Below are positions 23,021 through 35,114 of a stretch of DNA of 64,000 nt, one piece after another. The translations under genes and the position numbers were made by a program. Origin of the DNA: Cepaea nemoralis (taxonomy: Eukaryota > Mollusca > Gastropoda > Stylommatophora > Helicidae); assembly GCA_014155875.1 (NCBI GenBank), contig JACEFZ010017425.1:496001-560000 (forward strand), written 5' to 3'. The notes under the pieces were generated by a model that saw nothing but the letters and a program-made list of their open reading frames with translations, ran no database searches and was not told the DNA's origin. Every line of letters starts with the position of its first letter. Position 1 is the stretch's first letter.

Positions 23021-24056
23021 CTCCTGACTGAGTTGAATATTGTCTGGACATGTCTGACCTTGATGTATTCACATGCTAAGGTCGTAGTCTATCACCACGA
23101 CATAGTCGCTTGTGGAATTATTCATCCAGAGTTAGGTCCCTTTGCTCGATACTCGACAGTTTTTTTTTATAGTATCCTTCTTATCCAAGTGTTCTAGCTG
23201 TATCATTAGAGCAATACTCACCCGTGACGCCATTTTTACCAGTTTTAGCTAGTTAGCATGTAGTCTGGTTGTATTTTTATGGATACGACCGGAAGCAGCG
23301 CCATATTTGACCCGATATGACCATTACCATGCGGTAGGTACGCTCTGAGTCATCCTCCGATTTTCCACCAAAGACATGTCTGAACATGTTCATGCACGTT
23401 CATTATTGGTATCGTCACGTGTTGAGTCACCCAGGAAGTCACCCTCAACTCAGCCAATTATGTGTTCATGCCCCAGACTTTTAATACGAGACTTAACCTC
23501 CGGCTCTTATCAAGGAATGGACGTATTTATCTACCAACCCAACCACTCGACCACCCCTTAACAATGATCAGAAGCACCTATCTACCCGTTTTTCACCCAC
23601 TCCACAGCCACTCCCCCTTTCGGCGGAATAGTACTGTAGCCCCATCACACCCATGCGACGCCCTCTTTGATATCGCGTAGCCAGTGAGCCTGTGGTCTGG
23701 TTGGCATTACATATGCGACCGGGAGCAGCGTCATATGTGATCGGATGTGACCATTAGCCACGGGTGATCGGGTGCAGCGCCGCCAGTGAGCATGTGTTAT
23801 GGTTTTCCCATTACCACTTGTGATTAGGATTATTCAGCCACGGTGACCTCTTCGCTAATCAGTTTTCCACCCCTGTCTCCACCATTCAGTCCCGGTGGCC
23901 TCTTCGCTAGTATCTTTTCCACCCCGTCTCCACAATTCAGCCACGCCGCCCCTTGATCCACCCACCTTTTTACTAACAGCAAACCTGTCTTACACCCACT
24001 CCACAGTCACTCCCCCATTCGGCGGACCCGTACTGTAACACCATCACACCCGCCCG

Positions 24057-24063
<7 letters not shown>
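23021..24063. other. V1 upstream region, then unassigned C-rich sequence
   Basis: 23021-23680 aligns with the flank of the right palindrome arm (for example atcaaggaatggacgtattt). It contains diverged repeats around gaccggaagcagcgccatat (23289, 23720, 23766). From 23690 to 24063 the sequence is C-rich with repeats of ttttccacccc and cctcttcgcta and no gene. Short open frames here have no support. Confidence 0.5.
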
Positions 24064-24117
<54 letters not shown>

Positions 24118-24130
24118 GCGCGCGCGCGCA
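24064..24130. repeat. (CA)n and (CG)n microsatellite
   Basis: An uninterrupted CA run of about 50 bases followed by an alternating CG run. Overlapping open frames of Cys/Val or His/Thr repeats are artefacts of the dinucleotides. Confidence 0.95.
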
Positions 24131-24256
24131 AGAGACATCATTGCAGTTATAGATGTCAGGCGAAAGAAAATATTTGAGTTTCCTACGCCTACGCATATGC
24201 GCGCGCACGCACGCGCACACACACACACCCACACGCACATACATGTACACATATTC

Positions 24257-24375
24257 ACTTCTTCTTCTTCAGCGTTCCGATCCATTGAGGTTCTTTGCTG
24301 CAGATATAATCCGTCTCCATTCGTCTCTCTGGTTGACCTTCTCTTGCCAGTCGTTGATTCCAAGTGCTTGTAGGT

Positions 24376-24377
<2 letters not shown>
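24257..24377 (-). pseudogene. LINE C, C-terminal end and 3' tail
   Basis: The minus strand encodes RDLQALGINDWQEKVNQRDE and continues WRRIISAAK, the usual end of a LINE reverse-transcriptase ORF after the RGRPRRRW block. It ends in (GAA)n at 24273-24257, the 3' tail. The preceding block lies at 25790-25840 on the other side of the short insertion 24378-25789, so these are pieces of one gene. Confidence 0.7.
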
Positions 24378-24436
<59 letters not shown>

Positions 24437-24488
24437 TGTATATATATACTAGATGACCCGGCCCGGCTTCGCCCATTCCCTGGCGGGG

Positions 24489-24544
<56 letters not shown>

Positions 24545-24877
24545 GTCTGTCTGTCTGTCTGTCTGACCCGGCCCGGCTTCGCCCATCACCTGGTGGGGAG
24601 CATCTAATTTAATTCATATAAGTAGTCATATAAGCTCCCGTTCCCGATCTATCTGTCTGTCTGTCTGTCTGTCTGTCTGACCCGGCCCGGCTTCACCCAG
24701 TCCCTGGTGGTTAGCATCTCATTTATTTAATTCATATAAGTAGTCATATAAGCTCCCGTTCCCGACTATCTGTCTGTCTGTCTATCTGTCTGTCCGGCCC
24801 GGCCCGACTTCGCCCAGGCCCTGGTGGGGAGCATCTCATTTAATTCATATAAGTAGTCATATAAGCTCCCGTTCCCG

Positions 24878-24947
<70 letters not shown>

Positions 24948-25789
24948 TTATCTATATATCTATGTTCGGCCCGTTCCCGTTAAAAATATAGATAGAATAG
25001 AAGAATAGATAGATTGATAGTAGAAAATATGATTGGAAGAGATCTATCTAAAGTCAACTTACCAAGATATCACGAAAAGCCAATAAATGGTGGGCGGTGG
25101 GTTGACTGCAGAGTACAGCAAACGATATGCAACTAACTTCCTCTTACAAAAAATTACATTTTTTTTTAAACGAACAAAAATCGCAGGCCCGTCCTACATT
25201 CTACCCTTCTTCTCTATTTCCTCTCATACATTCTTTCATTCAACATCTCTTACATTCAAATTCTTTGACAACAAAAAATACCCAATGTAGGTGTAACGCG
25301 CCATACATATGAGAATGGTAAAAAAAAAATTAATGTGCTGTTGAAGAAAAATAAAAAGATGAATTAGAAAATTTTCATCACTATTTAAATAGATGCATTA
25401 TTTTTATGAAAACTATGAAAATGCCTCAAAGATTATATCATTATTTATTATTACTCATAAGCCTGTAAATAACTGCAGACAAAGAGTTTATAAATCTTTG
25501 AAAACAATGCAAGAATCTATATATAAAATAATAGCAATGTTATTAAAAGCTATGCTCCTTGAAATAACTTTTCTTATGTTAAGTCCCCTTGCTATATAGA
25601 AATGATAATGTAAATTTAAATTATTAAATTTTAGTAAGTAAATAGCTTTTAGTAAGTACAAAACTATGACAGTTGGTTGCACGGGAATGAAAAGAAACAT
25701 GTAGAAAATTTCATCTCAATCGGATGGACGGTTCGCGAACGCATAAAGAACGGACACACATACATACATACATTGCCTTTTATAGTATA
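24378..25789. mobile_element. Microsatellite-rich short element inserted in LINE C
   Basis: About 1.4 kb with no gene. It begins with (GT)n and ctagatgacccggcccggct, then has four units of about 115 bp built from gacccggcccggcttcgccc, catataagtagtcatataag and (ATCT)n or (GTCT)n tracts (24489-24960). It ends with aatcggatggacggttcgcg ... acatacatacattgcctttt atagtatagatga. Both ends carry ctagatga/atagatga, a possible target duplication. The end sequences look like a widespread invertebrate non-autonomous retroelement; that is inference. The LINE reading frame resumes on either side. Confidence 0.6.
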
Positions 25790-26439
25790 GATGATCTCTC
25801 CACCGTCTTCTTGGTCTACCTCGGGGTCTACGGTCATTTATTTCCTGAGTGTAAGCGAGTTTTGTTTCTTTATTATCTTCCATTCTTTCTATATGCCCCA
25901 GCCAATGTAGTCTATTAGCCTTCGTGATACCAGTGATTAGCGGGGACTTAACAGATCATAAATGTCTGTGTTACTTCTTCTTTTCCTCTATCCACTTTGT
26001 GTATCCCTAATGGGTCCAAAGATGCGTCTTAAAACTTTGTACTCAAAGGTTTGTAGCAAGGCTTCGTCTCCTTTCGTTGTACTCCAGGTTTCAGAGCCAT
26101 ACAGCACAACTGGTCTGATCAGTGTTTTGTATATTAAGATCTTGGTGTTACGAGATAGCGCCTTTGATTTTAGTAGATGTTGTAGTGCATAGTATATCTT
26201 ATTTCCAGAATTGATTCTAAGTTTGTATTTCTTCCCTTATGATGTTGGAGCAGTTGAAGGTTGTACCCAGGTATTTGTATGTTTCCGTTATTTTAATGGT
26301 CATATTATCTATTTGTATGTGGCCAGAGTTTTTAGCCATTCCTTCTCTTGAAATTACCATATATTCTGTCTTATCGTTGTTGATAACCAGCCCCATCTGT
26401 TGGGCTTTTTCCTTTAAGTGAGTCAATATTTCCAATGTC
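25790..26439 (-). pseudogene. LINE C, RT C-terminal portion
   Basis: The minus strand runs on from the LTR insertion: LKEKAQQMGLVINNDKTEYM, ETYKYLGTTFN, then a tail region with YGSETW and, near 25800, DRRPRGRPRRRW. These are the post-catalytic thumb and connection motifs of a LINE RT. Several stops are present. It joins to 34161-35110 across the LTR element at 26440-34160; bases 26435-26439 (atgtc) are the left target-site duplication. Confidence 0.8.
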
Positions 26440-26899
26440 TGTCAAGGTGTTAGATTCTAGTAGGACAGACTAGTGACAGAAGAGGGGCAAGGACTGAGAG
26501 GACAGAGAGACAGGACCTCTATAAAGGTATAGACAGAATAGAGACAGCACCCAAGCTAGGACTTAAGGACAGTTATAAGACCAGACTCGGGTGGGCACAC
26601 TAACGTGTCATATTTGGGACAACAGAGGGACCAACCCCGGGAACACGGGATAGGTACATTAGGTCACGGGGAATACCGTGACGACGTAAACTATAATAAG
26701 ACTTTAGGGGGTAACCAGTACTAAGACGACAGTACTACGTGCAAAGAGAACAGCACGCAGAGTTGCTGACCGCACGAGGGATTTTGACCACGTAGGCAAG
26801 CGACAGACTGAGCTGCTTCAGACAGCGACGAGACGGCTTTCCGACTGGACGTAGTGGTTTTCTGAAGCTATTATCTATTGTTGTGAACGCATGCGATAT

Positions 26900-26965
<66 letters not shown>

Positions 26966-26987
26966 ATGTTTGATGATATATATATAT

Positions 26988-27031
<44 letters not shown>

Positions 27032-27202
27032 GTGACGAGTGACGATCAGTGTATTCATTTGACAGGCAGATAACGCCTTGTCGCGAATGTATGAGTGTCA
27101 GGCTTGCCTGAAATAAAATCCGTATAAAAATCTGTACGAGCTGAAGTTATATTTGAGGTACGGATGACGTTGCCTGAATGCGAGTAACGCAGGACTGTGA
27201 CA
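26440..27202 (+). repeat. 5' LTR of the Gmr1-like element
   Basis: 763 bp, TG...CA ends. It is longer than the 3' LTR because of expanded (GA)n at 26901-26962 and (TA)n at 26979-27028. Outside these it differs from the 3' LTR at few positions, which suggests a fairly young insertion. The following sequence tggtgtcagaag (27216 and again near 27282) is a candidate primer-binding region. Confidence 0.9.
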
Positions 27203-28030
27203 GGCAACATGCAATGGTGTCAGAAGTTACGGACTGAACACATGCCTGAATGATAGCAGATCTGACACTTTAGTATGTAATGGTGTCAGAAGTTACGGAC
27301 TGAACGCATGCCTAAATGTTAGCAAAGCACGCCTGAACCGAATAATATATAGTAAGGAAGATGCAATGTATGCAATAATTGTGTTAGATTAAGATTGTCA
27401 GCTTAAAGAAACGCTTGAATGAACGCAGTAGCGAAGTATGCTGAAACGAGTTATTGAGTGAGAACAAAAGTTTGTGAACTGCACTGGGTGACCTGTGAAT
27501 GAACTGATTACCGTCGCAAGGGTGTAAGCGTGTGTTTATTGATCGAAGAAATTTAGAGCAGAGTGAAACGTAATGTAATATTGTGATTATAACATGTGTT
27601 GTTAAAGACGTTTCAGCTGAAGATTAAGCCAGTGAAGGCATGACGACAGACACAGACATTACGACAAGTACAATTACACAAATTTAAACATAATAAACCA
27701 CTTTTCAGCTTCCTGTCCAGGCAACTTATAGGACATTTTGTGCATTGTGGTGTGATTCATTTATGTCAGATATTAATTGTTTGCGCTCTATATACCAGAT
27801 TGTGCATGAAAGTGTTTGTACCATCCAGCCGACGGTAACGATAGAAGAATAGAAGCCACTTCCCCGAACGAGAAAAGATCCTGATCAATGTCAACGATCA
27901 GATAAGTACACATAATTTTGACCTGCATGATAAAGTGGCATCTTTATTTTGATTTTCTCGCTGTAAATTGATCATTATACAATTGATTATCATTGTATTT
28001 ATTAGAGTTCGTGAAAGATAAATAATAACT

Positions 28031-29135
28031 ATGTCGTCACTTAATGAATTGATAGAGGCAGGGAAAAAACCTAAATTACACTGGGGAAAAATTAGACCAA
28101 TGGGTAGAGAAGAAATATAAAGAGTACACCGATAGACAAGCTGCAGCAGACAAAGAAGAGAGAGACAGGAAAGCAGCAGCAGAGAGAGAGAGATGAGAGA
28201 GCAAAAGAACAGTTACACCAAAAGGAACTCGCAGAGATAGCTGAAAGTACTAAAATAAAACAACTAGAGATTGCTGAAAATGCTAAATTGAAACAGCAAG
28301 AATTAGCTTTAAAACAGCAAAAGGTAGCGGAAACTAATAGATTGAAGCAAGTAGAGATTGAATCCCAAACACAGGTAAAGATGAAAGAGCTCGAAATTGA
28401 GTCTCATCTTCAGATTGCTACAACTAAACTTAAAAGCAAAGAAGAAGAAAATAATTTTGCCAGATATAAAGGGATCGTGAAACCATTTTGCCAGGGCTAT
28501 TCCATTTCAGCATGGTCAGAAAATGTAGAATACCAACTAAAAGTGCAGGAAGTACCAAAAGAACAAAGGGCGATGATATACATGAAAACTCTTTCCGGGG
28601 AGCCTTTAAAGGTAATAGAATCCATCCCACAAGACCTAAGAAATAACTATTAGTATATCCATCAGAGAGTAATGCAGCATTTGCTGTTAGATGCCCCAGA
28701 GTACCAAATTCAATTCTCAAATCTAAAACCTAAAAGCAATCAGACGTTCATCGATTACGTCTCAACAGTGCAGGACGTCTATAACAAATGGCTGAAGGCG
28801 GCTAAGATTAACAGCAATTATGACAAACTTAGAGACCTTATGATTATGGATAAAATCATCTCAACTATCCCCAGTCCATTTGCTAAGTTTTTGCAGCAGT
28901 AAGACGTAGATTCTCTAGAACAGCTAGATAAACGGGGGTCTGCTTATTTTTCGTCGAATAGAGATGTTTTCAAATCTTTTCATGAAGAAAGTGAAATTGT
29001 AGCAGCTGCTATGGGCAAACCACAAAAGCCTTATAAATTTAGAGAAAAGGAAAGGGGCAACCTACCACAATGCCCATATTGAAAACTTAAGCACCCACAG
29101 TTTGCTATGTGCGATAAAAACCCGAATTATCCAGC
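28031..29135 (+). pseudogene. gag: Gag of the Gmr1-like element
   Basis: Starts at MSSLNELIEAGKK (28031) and carries a long charged coiled coil with repeats such as KQLEIAENAKLKQQELALKQ, then a gag core with FCQGYSISAWSENVEYQLK and KSNQTFIDYVSTVQDVYNKW. Frames break near 28070 and 28190, and stops interrupt at about 28651 and 28900. Near the end a zinc-knuckle-like motif reads CPY-stop-KLKHPQFAMC: TGA stands where the second Cys (TGC or TGT) would be expected. Confidence 0.75.
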
Positions 29136-29672
29136 ACACTTAGAAATGATGATAAAAAAACAGCAAACCAAGAGAGAAACCTTTAGACGTGCTGTAAAAT
29201 GTTTTTTTTTTTGGCCTATTGGCCATTATTCCTCGGGTTTTACTGGAAGAAAGAGGTTGAAAGCAGCAGATGCATTGTTAGTTGAGTCATCATCTGAATG
29301 TGAGAGTGATTTGGAAGAGATGCTTGGGAGTGGTGAAAATGTAGTGGCAGCAATTGATGTATTGAATTACAGTAAATGTACAACATGTCATCAGTTCCAT
29401 GAGAACGGAATACTCAAATGTGGGCATACAGTGCCGGTGTCGCTTGAAAACGCTAACGCAGCATTAGCCTCCAGAGGCAGATTAGAGTTCCACCACGGTA
29501 TAGTCAATAATATGCCATGCAAACTCCTGCTTGATAGTGGCAGCACATTAATCGGTCTGAGAAAGGAATTGGCTAGGCCAGAAGATTATACGGGAGAAGT
29601 TGTTAACTGCCGTACTTTTTCAGGCAGCATAGAAAAGTACCATTAGCCATAGCTAATATAAACACCCTTTTC
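29136..29672 (+). pseudogene. Protease region of the Gmr1-like element
   Basis: The frame 29107-29646 contains a Cys-rich segment (KCTTCHQFHENGILKCGH) and then PCKLLLDSGSTLIGLRKEL, the DSG active-site loop of a retroviral-type aspartic protease. The domain is cut by a frameshift near 29640 and seems to continue in the next frame with ADLTIGCLPQVKKC. A run of T at 29203-29210 marks a probable slip. Confidence 0.7.
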
Positions 29673-31193
29673 TTGACTGGCACCTTTACGTGCGCGGTTT
29701 TAAAGAACCCTTGTGCGGACTTGACAATCGGCTGTTTGCCACAGGTGAAGAAATGTACCACTGAAGACATAGCAGCCTGGAGAGAAACCTACTCCAATCA
29801 GGCTGAGTCCAAAACTGGGTCAAAAACTAGTAAACAACATGATAACCTACAAATCAAAATAGTACATGCGAATGCATCCAGTGGTACAGTGGAGAACAAC
29901 ACCACGCAAAAGGTCGTACAGGCGCAGCGCACCAAGTCAAGCACACCACCGTATTGTAAACAGCCCACTACAAGTGTAAACAGTGTACAGTTTGAACCCA
30001 ATCAGGATGTTTTGGTACTATTACCAGATAAGAGTGACTTGTTATTGACCTCATGGCAAGGTCCTTTTAAAGTGGTGAGCAAGATTTCAGAGGTTGACTA
30101 TGAGATATCCGTGAATAACAAACTCGAGATATTTCATATCAACATGTTGAAGCCTTATTACAGAAGACAAGACCAGGAGACGGAAGACCAACACAACGCA
30201 ACCACACCAGTTAACCAGACTCCAGACGAACAGATTACAGACACAATAGTCAGCGACGTAGAAGACGAACACATTACAGCCACAGTTATCAACCAAACAG
30301 AAGAAGATGACTTTGAATTATCAGTACCGACTGTAGAAAGCACGACGACAATTAACAACATACACCTAGGGCCGAAGATGACAGACGAACAGAAACAGCA
30401 GACAAGAGCATTATTGACTGAGTACAAACAAATTTTTTCAGACATTCTAGGTAGGACAAATAGGATACAACACTCCATTGTTCTCTCAGACTATACTCCA
30501 ATCAAATGTCGACCATACTATATCCCTCTAAACTATAGGGAAAATCTAGATAAGGAAATTCTTTGTCTAGAAGCCTGTGGGATAATCCAGAATTCCCAGT
30601 CTGCGTATTCATTTCCGATAGTCTTAGTCAAAAAGAAGGACTCCACCTTAAGACTCTGCGTAGATTATAGGAAATTAAACACAGTCACAAAAGTTGATGC
30701 AGAGCCTATTCCTTCATGTGACGACCTTATCTTGAACATGTCATCATCTATTATCTTTTCAAAACTTGACCTAACTAAAGGCTATTGGCAAATTCCGATG
30801 CATAGAGATTCCATTCATCTTACTGCCTTTGCAACACCTCTAGGTCTCTATGAGTGGCGTTTTCTTCCGTTTGGCCTACGCAACGTACCTGCCACCTTTG
30901 TCCGCCTTACTAGGGAACTTCTCCATGAAGTCACAAATACTCAGACATATATAGATGATATATGCATCCATACAACAGACTGGACAACACATCTACAAAC
31001 TTTGAGACTCGTCTTCGAGAGAATAAAATTGTTTGGACTAACAGTCAATCCAACGAAAGTCGAGTTGGCATTGGATGAGATAGATTTCCTAGGCCATACG
31101 GTATCCAAGGGCCAGTTAAAGACAGATAACAAAATTATAACCAAAATCTTGAATCTCACTATCCCAACAACAACACAAAAAAAAAACAAGTGA
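29673..31193 (+). pseudogene. pol: Integrase GPY/F remnant followed by reverse transcriptase
   Basis: The frame begins with the end of the protease region, then QDVLVLLPDKSDLLLTSWQG, PFKVV and KLEIFHINMLKPYYRR, a classic GPY/F module from the C-terminus of integrase (about residues 110-165). A Glu/Thr-rich spacer follows, then RT from about residue 235: RPYYIPLNYREN, LCVDYRKLNTV, FSKLDLTKGYWQIPM and catalytic YIDDICIHT. There is no integrase zinc finger or DDE core before the GPY/F module, so the core has been deleted. The frame ends in a run of A at 31177-31186, where a slip separates it from RNase H. Confidence 0.8.
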
Positions 31194-31808
31194 GGGGCTT
31201 GCTGGGGTTAGTAAATTATTACAACAAATTTATCCCCAATTTGGCACAAATAACATGTATATTTTCGGACTTGTTGAAATCTTCTGCAAAGATAAATGTG
31301 CAAGATGCTACTTTACAAAATGGAATGTCAAAATTAAAGTACCTTTTTAGTAATGTTCCTATCCTCCGCTTACCTAACCCGAAATTACAATATATCCTTA
31401 GTCGCCAGTGCGACTACAATCTCGGGCGTACTGCTTCAGGAACATGAAGAGATCCTCCATCCAATCGTGTATGTCAGTCGCAAACTTACCACAGCTGAAT
31501 CACATTATGATGTCTCTCAACTTGAGGCTCTCGCAATCGTGTATTGTGTTACTAAACTTCATAGATATTTGGCTGGAACTCACTTTGTCGTCGAGACCGA
31601 CAACTCTCCGCTGTTAGTTATGGAGAAAGACCTGCCTAAGAATTACAGGATTTATCTCTGGGCCTTAATACTCCAAAACTATTCATTCTCCATAAGACAT
31701 ATTAAAGATCTGCAGACCCTTGCAGATCTGCTCACGAGACCTTCAGACATTGAAGTGATGCAGAAAGGAGATGAAAAACACTGCGAAACACTTACAATAA
31801 GTGCTTAG
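31190..31808 (+). pseudogene. RNase H of the Gmr1-like element
   Basis: Two frames (31190-31447 and 31353-31808) carry the RT connection (GLLGLVNYYNKFIPNLAQIT) and RNase H (ISGVLLQEHEEILHPIVYVS, EALAIVYCVTKLHRYL, VETDNSPLL). The usual first catalytic Asp context (TDAS) is degraded to VASAT. The frame stops 24 residues after ADLLTRPS with no integrase behind it. Confidence 0.8.
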
Positions 31809-33467
31809 AGTTAGAAAATAGAGATAATATTTATATTTAGACCATACCAAACAGCTCTCTAGCGAGACTGCTACCGATGAAGCCAATTAAAACGGCGAGG
31901 TAATAGACCTAAATTTAATTAGAAATAGAATATATTAATTGTCAAATAGATTTAAGAATTAGCAATTTGTAACTTTAGTAGACTTAAGGGAACAAACACA
32001 TTTCGCTTACAGAATGTTTAGTTTAATTAATTACTTTCCCTTAGAAACACCCATAAATTGATAGTTAGTTAATTATATACTTATATTTAACAACAGTTAT
32101 TATATAGTTTAGTTAATTAAATCACCTTATTTATTACACCCATCATTTAGTTAAATAGGTTAAGTACATTATTTACTTTAGTAACATCCGTTAGTTATTA
32201 TAGAACTTGTTTCTTTTACTAATATCATCAAGTAACAATTTAGTTAACTAACTTAACTTCCTTGACTTAATATCATCAAGTAACAATTTAGTTAACTTAC
32301 TTCCCCTTAGTAGTTATTTACTTTAGTTTAGATTAAATACCTTAGGTAGGATAATTAGACATCACTCCGTACAATGATAGTGATACTAGAAATCATCAGT
32401 TTAGTGACTGATCAAACCAATTATCCATTAGAATAACTATATATAGTTAGACTTAGTTTCTTTTGTATTGCCGTAAGCAATACATTTAAATCTGTAAATA
32501 ACAACGTGATATATAAAACTACTTTATTTCGGCTCAATATTATTTAACACGAGCCCAATTTTATGTCAATGACAAAACATTTTTAAAATTGACAATGTAT
32601 GAATGAGTTAATGCAAGATGAGTATACGGACGAATGAAAGAAGTAAAAATATGAGTGTGAACAGTGGTGCATTTTTTTTCGCACACACGAGTTTTTATGA
32701 CTTGTCCGCGTCTTCTGTGTAAACCATGTGAAGTGTGTACTTTTATGTGTGTTAGAGCAACTAATACATTATAGTAATGGTTATTTTCCAGGATCCCAGA
32801 TCGGCGAAGTACGTAATAAATTAAGCAGAGGCATTACTTTGTGACGTGCATTAACCTACCTGTGATGCTTTGAGACCTAAATACATCGATTATAGACATA
32901 TTGTCATGTTTCTAATTGCAACACATATAAAATAAATATGTACACCCATACAAACAGGAATACAAACAGATAAAAATACAAACAGCAGTGTTTTTGCAAA
33001 GGGAGAGAACACTTGATCAGGGGACACTACAGACTTAGAATAAGTGAAAGGGCGAGTTGAATGTTTAGCCACAAGCGGAAGCGAGATAGGCGAATATCAG
33101 CATACACACAACTAAGAAGAGAAGTGAAAGTACATTTCACGGGAGCCATGAATTATATATTCATGTATTGCATCCGTAATATATTTTGAGGGGTATAAGT
33201 TTGTTAAACGCGCCCTGGTTCAACACAGCTCCCAAGAGTGTAATGTAATGACTCTTACTTAGAGTGGAGGTGTGTCAAGCTGATCTAAAACCAGTGGTTA
33301 GATACAGCAACTTGTTACCCGACTTATTTGAGGCAGAAGTGGTACCTTATGACAGAACAGTGAACCCCTTAACAAAATTAGATTAGACTAATTTTATATG
33401 CTACAACGACATTGCGTCACACCTACTACATTAATCTGGTGACGCAATACGGGGGACGACGAGAGAA
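31809..33467 (+). other. Noncoding 3' region of the Gmr1-like element
   Basis: 1.66 kb, AT-rich, no gene. There is a local direct duplication of about 50 bp (aatatcatcaagtaacaatt at 32221 and 32271) and many ttagttaa words. It ends in the polypurine tract at 33451-33467. Confidence 0.7.
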
Positions 33468-34160
33468 TGTCAAGGTGTTAGATTCTAGTAGGACAGACTA
33501 GTGACAGAAGAGGGGCAAGGACTGAGAGGACAGAGAGACAGGACCTCTATAAAGGTATAGACAGAATAGAGATAGCACCCAAGCTAGGACTTAAGGACAG
33601 TTATAAGACCAGACTCGGGTGGGGACATTAACGTGTCATATTTAGGACAACAGAGGGACCAACCCCGGGAACAGGGAATGGGTACATTAGGTCACGTGGA
33701 ATACCGTGACGACGTAAACTATAATAAGACTTTAGGGGGTAACCAGTACTAAGACGACAGTACTACGCGCAAAGAGAACAGCACGCAGAGTTGCTGACCG
33801 CATGAGGGATTTTGACCACGTAGGCAAGCGACAGACTGAGCTGCTTCAGACAGCGACGAGACGGCTTTCCGACTGGACGTAGTGGTTTTCTGAAGCCATT
33901 ATCTATTGTTGTGAACGCATGCGATATTAGAGAGAGAGGGAGAGCGCGATCATGTTTGATGATATGTATATATATATATATATATTGTGTGACGAGTGAC
34001 GATCAGTGTATTGATTTGACAGGCAGATAACGCCTTGTCGCGAATGTATGAGTGTCAGGCTTGCCTGAAATAAAATCCGTGTAAAACATCTGTACGAGCT
34101 GAAGTTATATTTGAGGTACGGATGACGTTGCCTGAATGCAAGTAACGCAGGACTGTGACA
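33468..34160 (+). repeat. 3' LTR of the Gmr1-like element
   Basis: 693 bp, matching 26440-27202 from TGTCAAGGTG to GACTGTGACA, with short GA and TA tracts. Followed at once by the atgtc target duplication and the resumed LINE C frame. Confidence 0.92.
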
Positions 34161-35110
34161 ATGTCTTTCGTTCATTTTCCCCTATAATATCTATATCATC
34201 TGCATAACCAAGCAGCTTGGATGTTCCTCCAATATCACATTCCTCCTTTACCCTCCTTACAACTTTCTCTAGAGCCAGTTTGAAGAGTAGCGGCGATAGT
34301 GCATCACCCTGTTTCAAGCCAGATGTTATTTGGAAAAGGTCTGATTTCCTGCCTTTATATGTCACTATATTATAAGTTATCTTCCATGCATAGTCTGGTC
34401 ATGTTGATTAACTTCCTTGGTATTCCAAATTCCCGTATAGCATTCCATAGTCTATTCATATGGACACTATCATAAGCCTTTTTAAAATCCACAAAAATGT
34501 TATGGAGATATCTTTTATATTCCCAATTTTTCTCGGCTATTTGTCGTAAGATAAATATCTGATCTATTGTTGATCTGTTTTGTCTAAAACCCGCCTGGTA
34601 GTCACCTAATATGTATTCTGAATATGGTTTTAGTCTATTTAGTAATACTGCGGATAGTATCTTATAGCTTATGGACAGTAGTGATATTCCTCTATAATTT
34701 TCACACTGGAACTTGTCTCCTTTCTTAAAGATAGGTATCAATAATGACTCTTTCCAGTCATGGGGTAATTCTTCAGTCCTCCAGGTTTTTATTATTAGTT
34801 CGTATAGCTTTAGATGTAATGCATGGCCACCCGCCTTTATAAATTCAGCAGCAATTCCATCAACTCCAGTTGCCGTATTGTTTTTAAGTCGTTGATTGCA
34901 TATAGGATTTCTTCAAATGCAGGTTCTTCAATTTGTGGTTCACATGTTAGAACCTCTTCCTGTGGGAAAGTGTTACTTGGAGCTTCACAATTTAGTAATT
35001 CAACAAAGTATTCTTTCCATGAGTTGCACATTTCCTCATTGGTATTTATCATATTCCCATTTTTGTCTTTTAAACCATATGTGTTGTGTTGGTGCCCTCG
35101 GTTCACTATA
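34161..35110 (-). pseudogene. LINE C, RT N-terminal and catalytic portion
   Basis: The minus strand encodes the region before RT (GLKDKNGNMINTNEEMCNSW, 35070-35010), the fingers (IPIFKKGDKFQCENYRGISL, 34735), the FVDFKKAYDSVHMNRLW block with the first catalytic Asp, SGLKQGDALSPLLF and GYADDIDIIGENERK with catalytic ADD. Frames break near 34830 and 34370. It runs directly into the right target duplication of the LTR element and resumes at 26439. The endonuclease half is missing: at about 35110 it abuts a fragment of a different LINE. Confidence 0.85.
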
Positions 35111-35114
35111 TATA

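Larger units (their letters stand above)
20891..23680 (-). mobile_element. Virus-like cassette V1 (Maverick/Polinton-type relic)
   Basis: Minus-strand cassette related at both ends to the palindrome arms: its promoter and first exon (22912-23020) and its 3' end with poly(A) signal (20930-21330) are shared, but its interior is different. The interior encodes a small membrane protein and a penton-like capsid protein of the type found in Maverick/Polinton elements and adintoviruses. No polymerase, integrase, ATPase or protease is seen, so it is a fragment. Homology to the right palindrome arm continues upstream to about 23600. Confidence 0.65.
26440..34160 (+). mobile_element. Complete Gmr1-like Ty3/gypsy LTR element nested in LINE C
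   Basis: Two LTRs start TGTCAAGGTG and end GACTGTGACA; the 5-bp duplication atgtc flanks them (26435-26439 and 34161-34165). A polypurine tract, gggggacgacgagagaa, precedes the 3' LTR. Inside lie gag, protease, a GPY/F module, RT and RNase H in that order; nothing follows RNase H. In ordinary gypsy elements the GPY/F module is at the end of integrase and lies after RNase H. Having it before RT is the arrangement of the Gmr1 group. Most of the integrase core is missing, so the copy is dead. Confidence 0.88.

Noticed and set aside
24007..24607. Several frames of 60-118 codons with Cys/Val, His/Thr or Leu/Ser runs
   Set aside because: They are translations of CA, GT and ATCT microsatellites.
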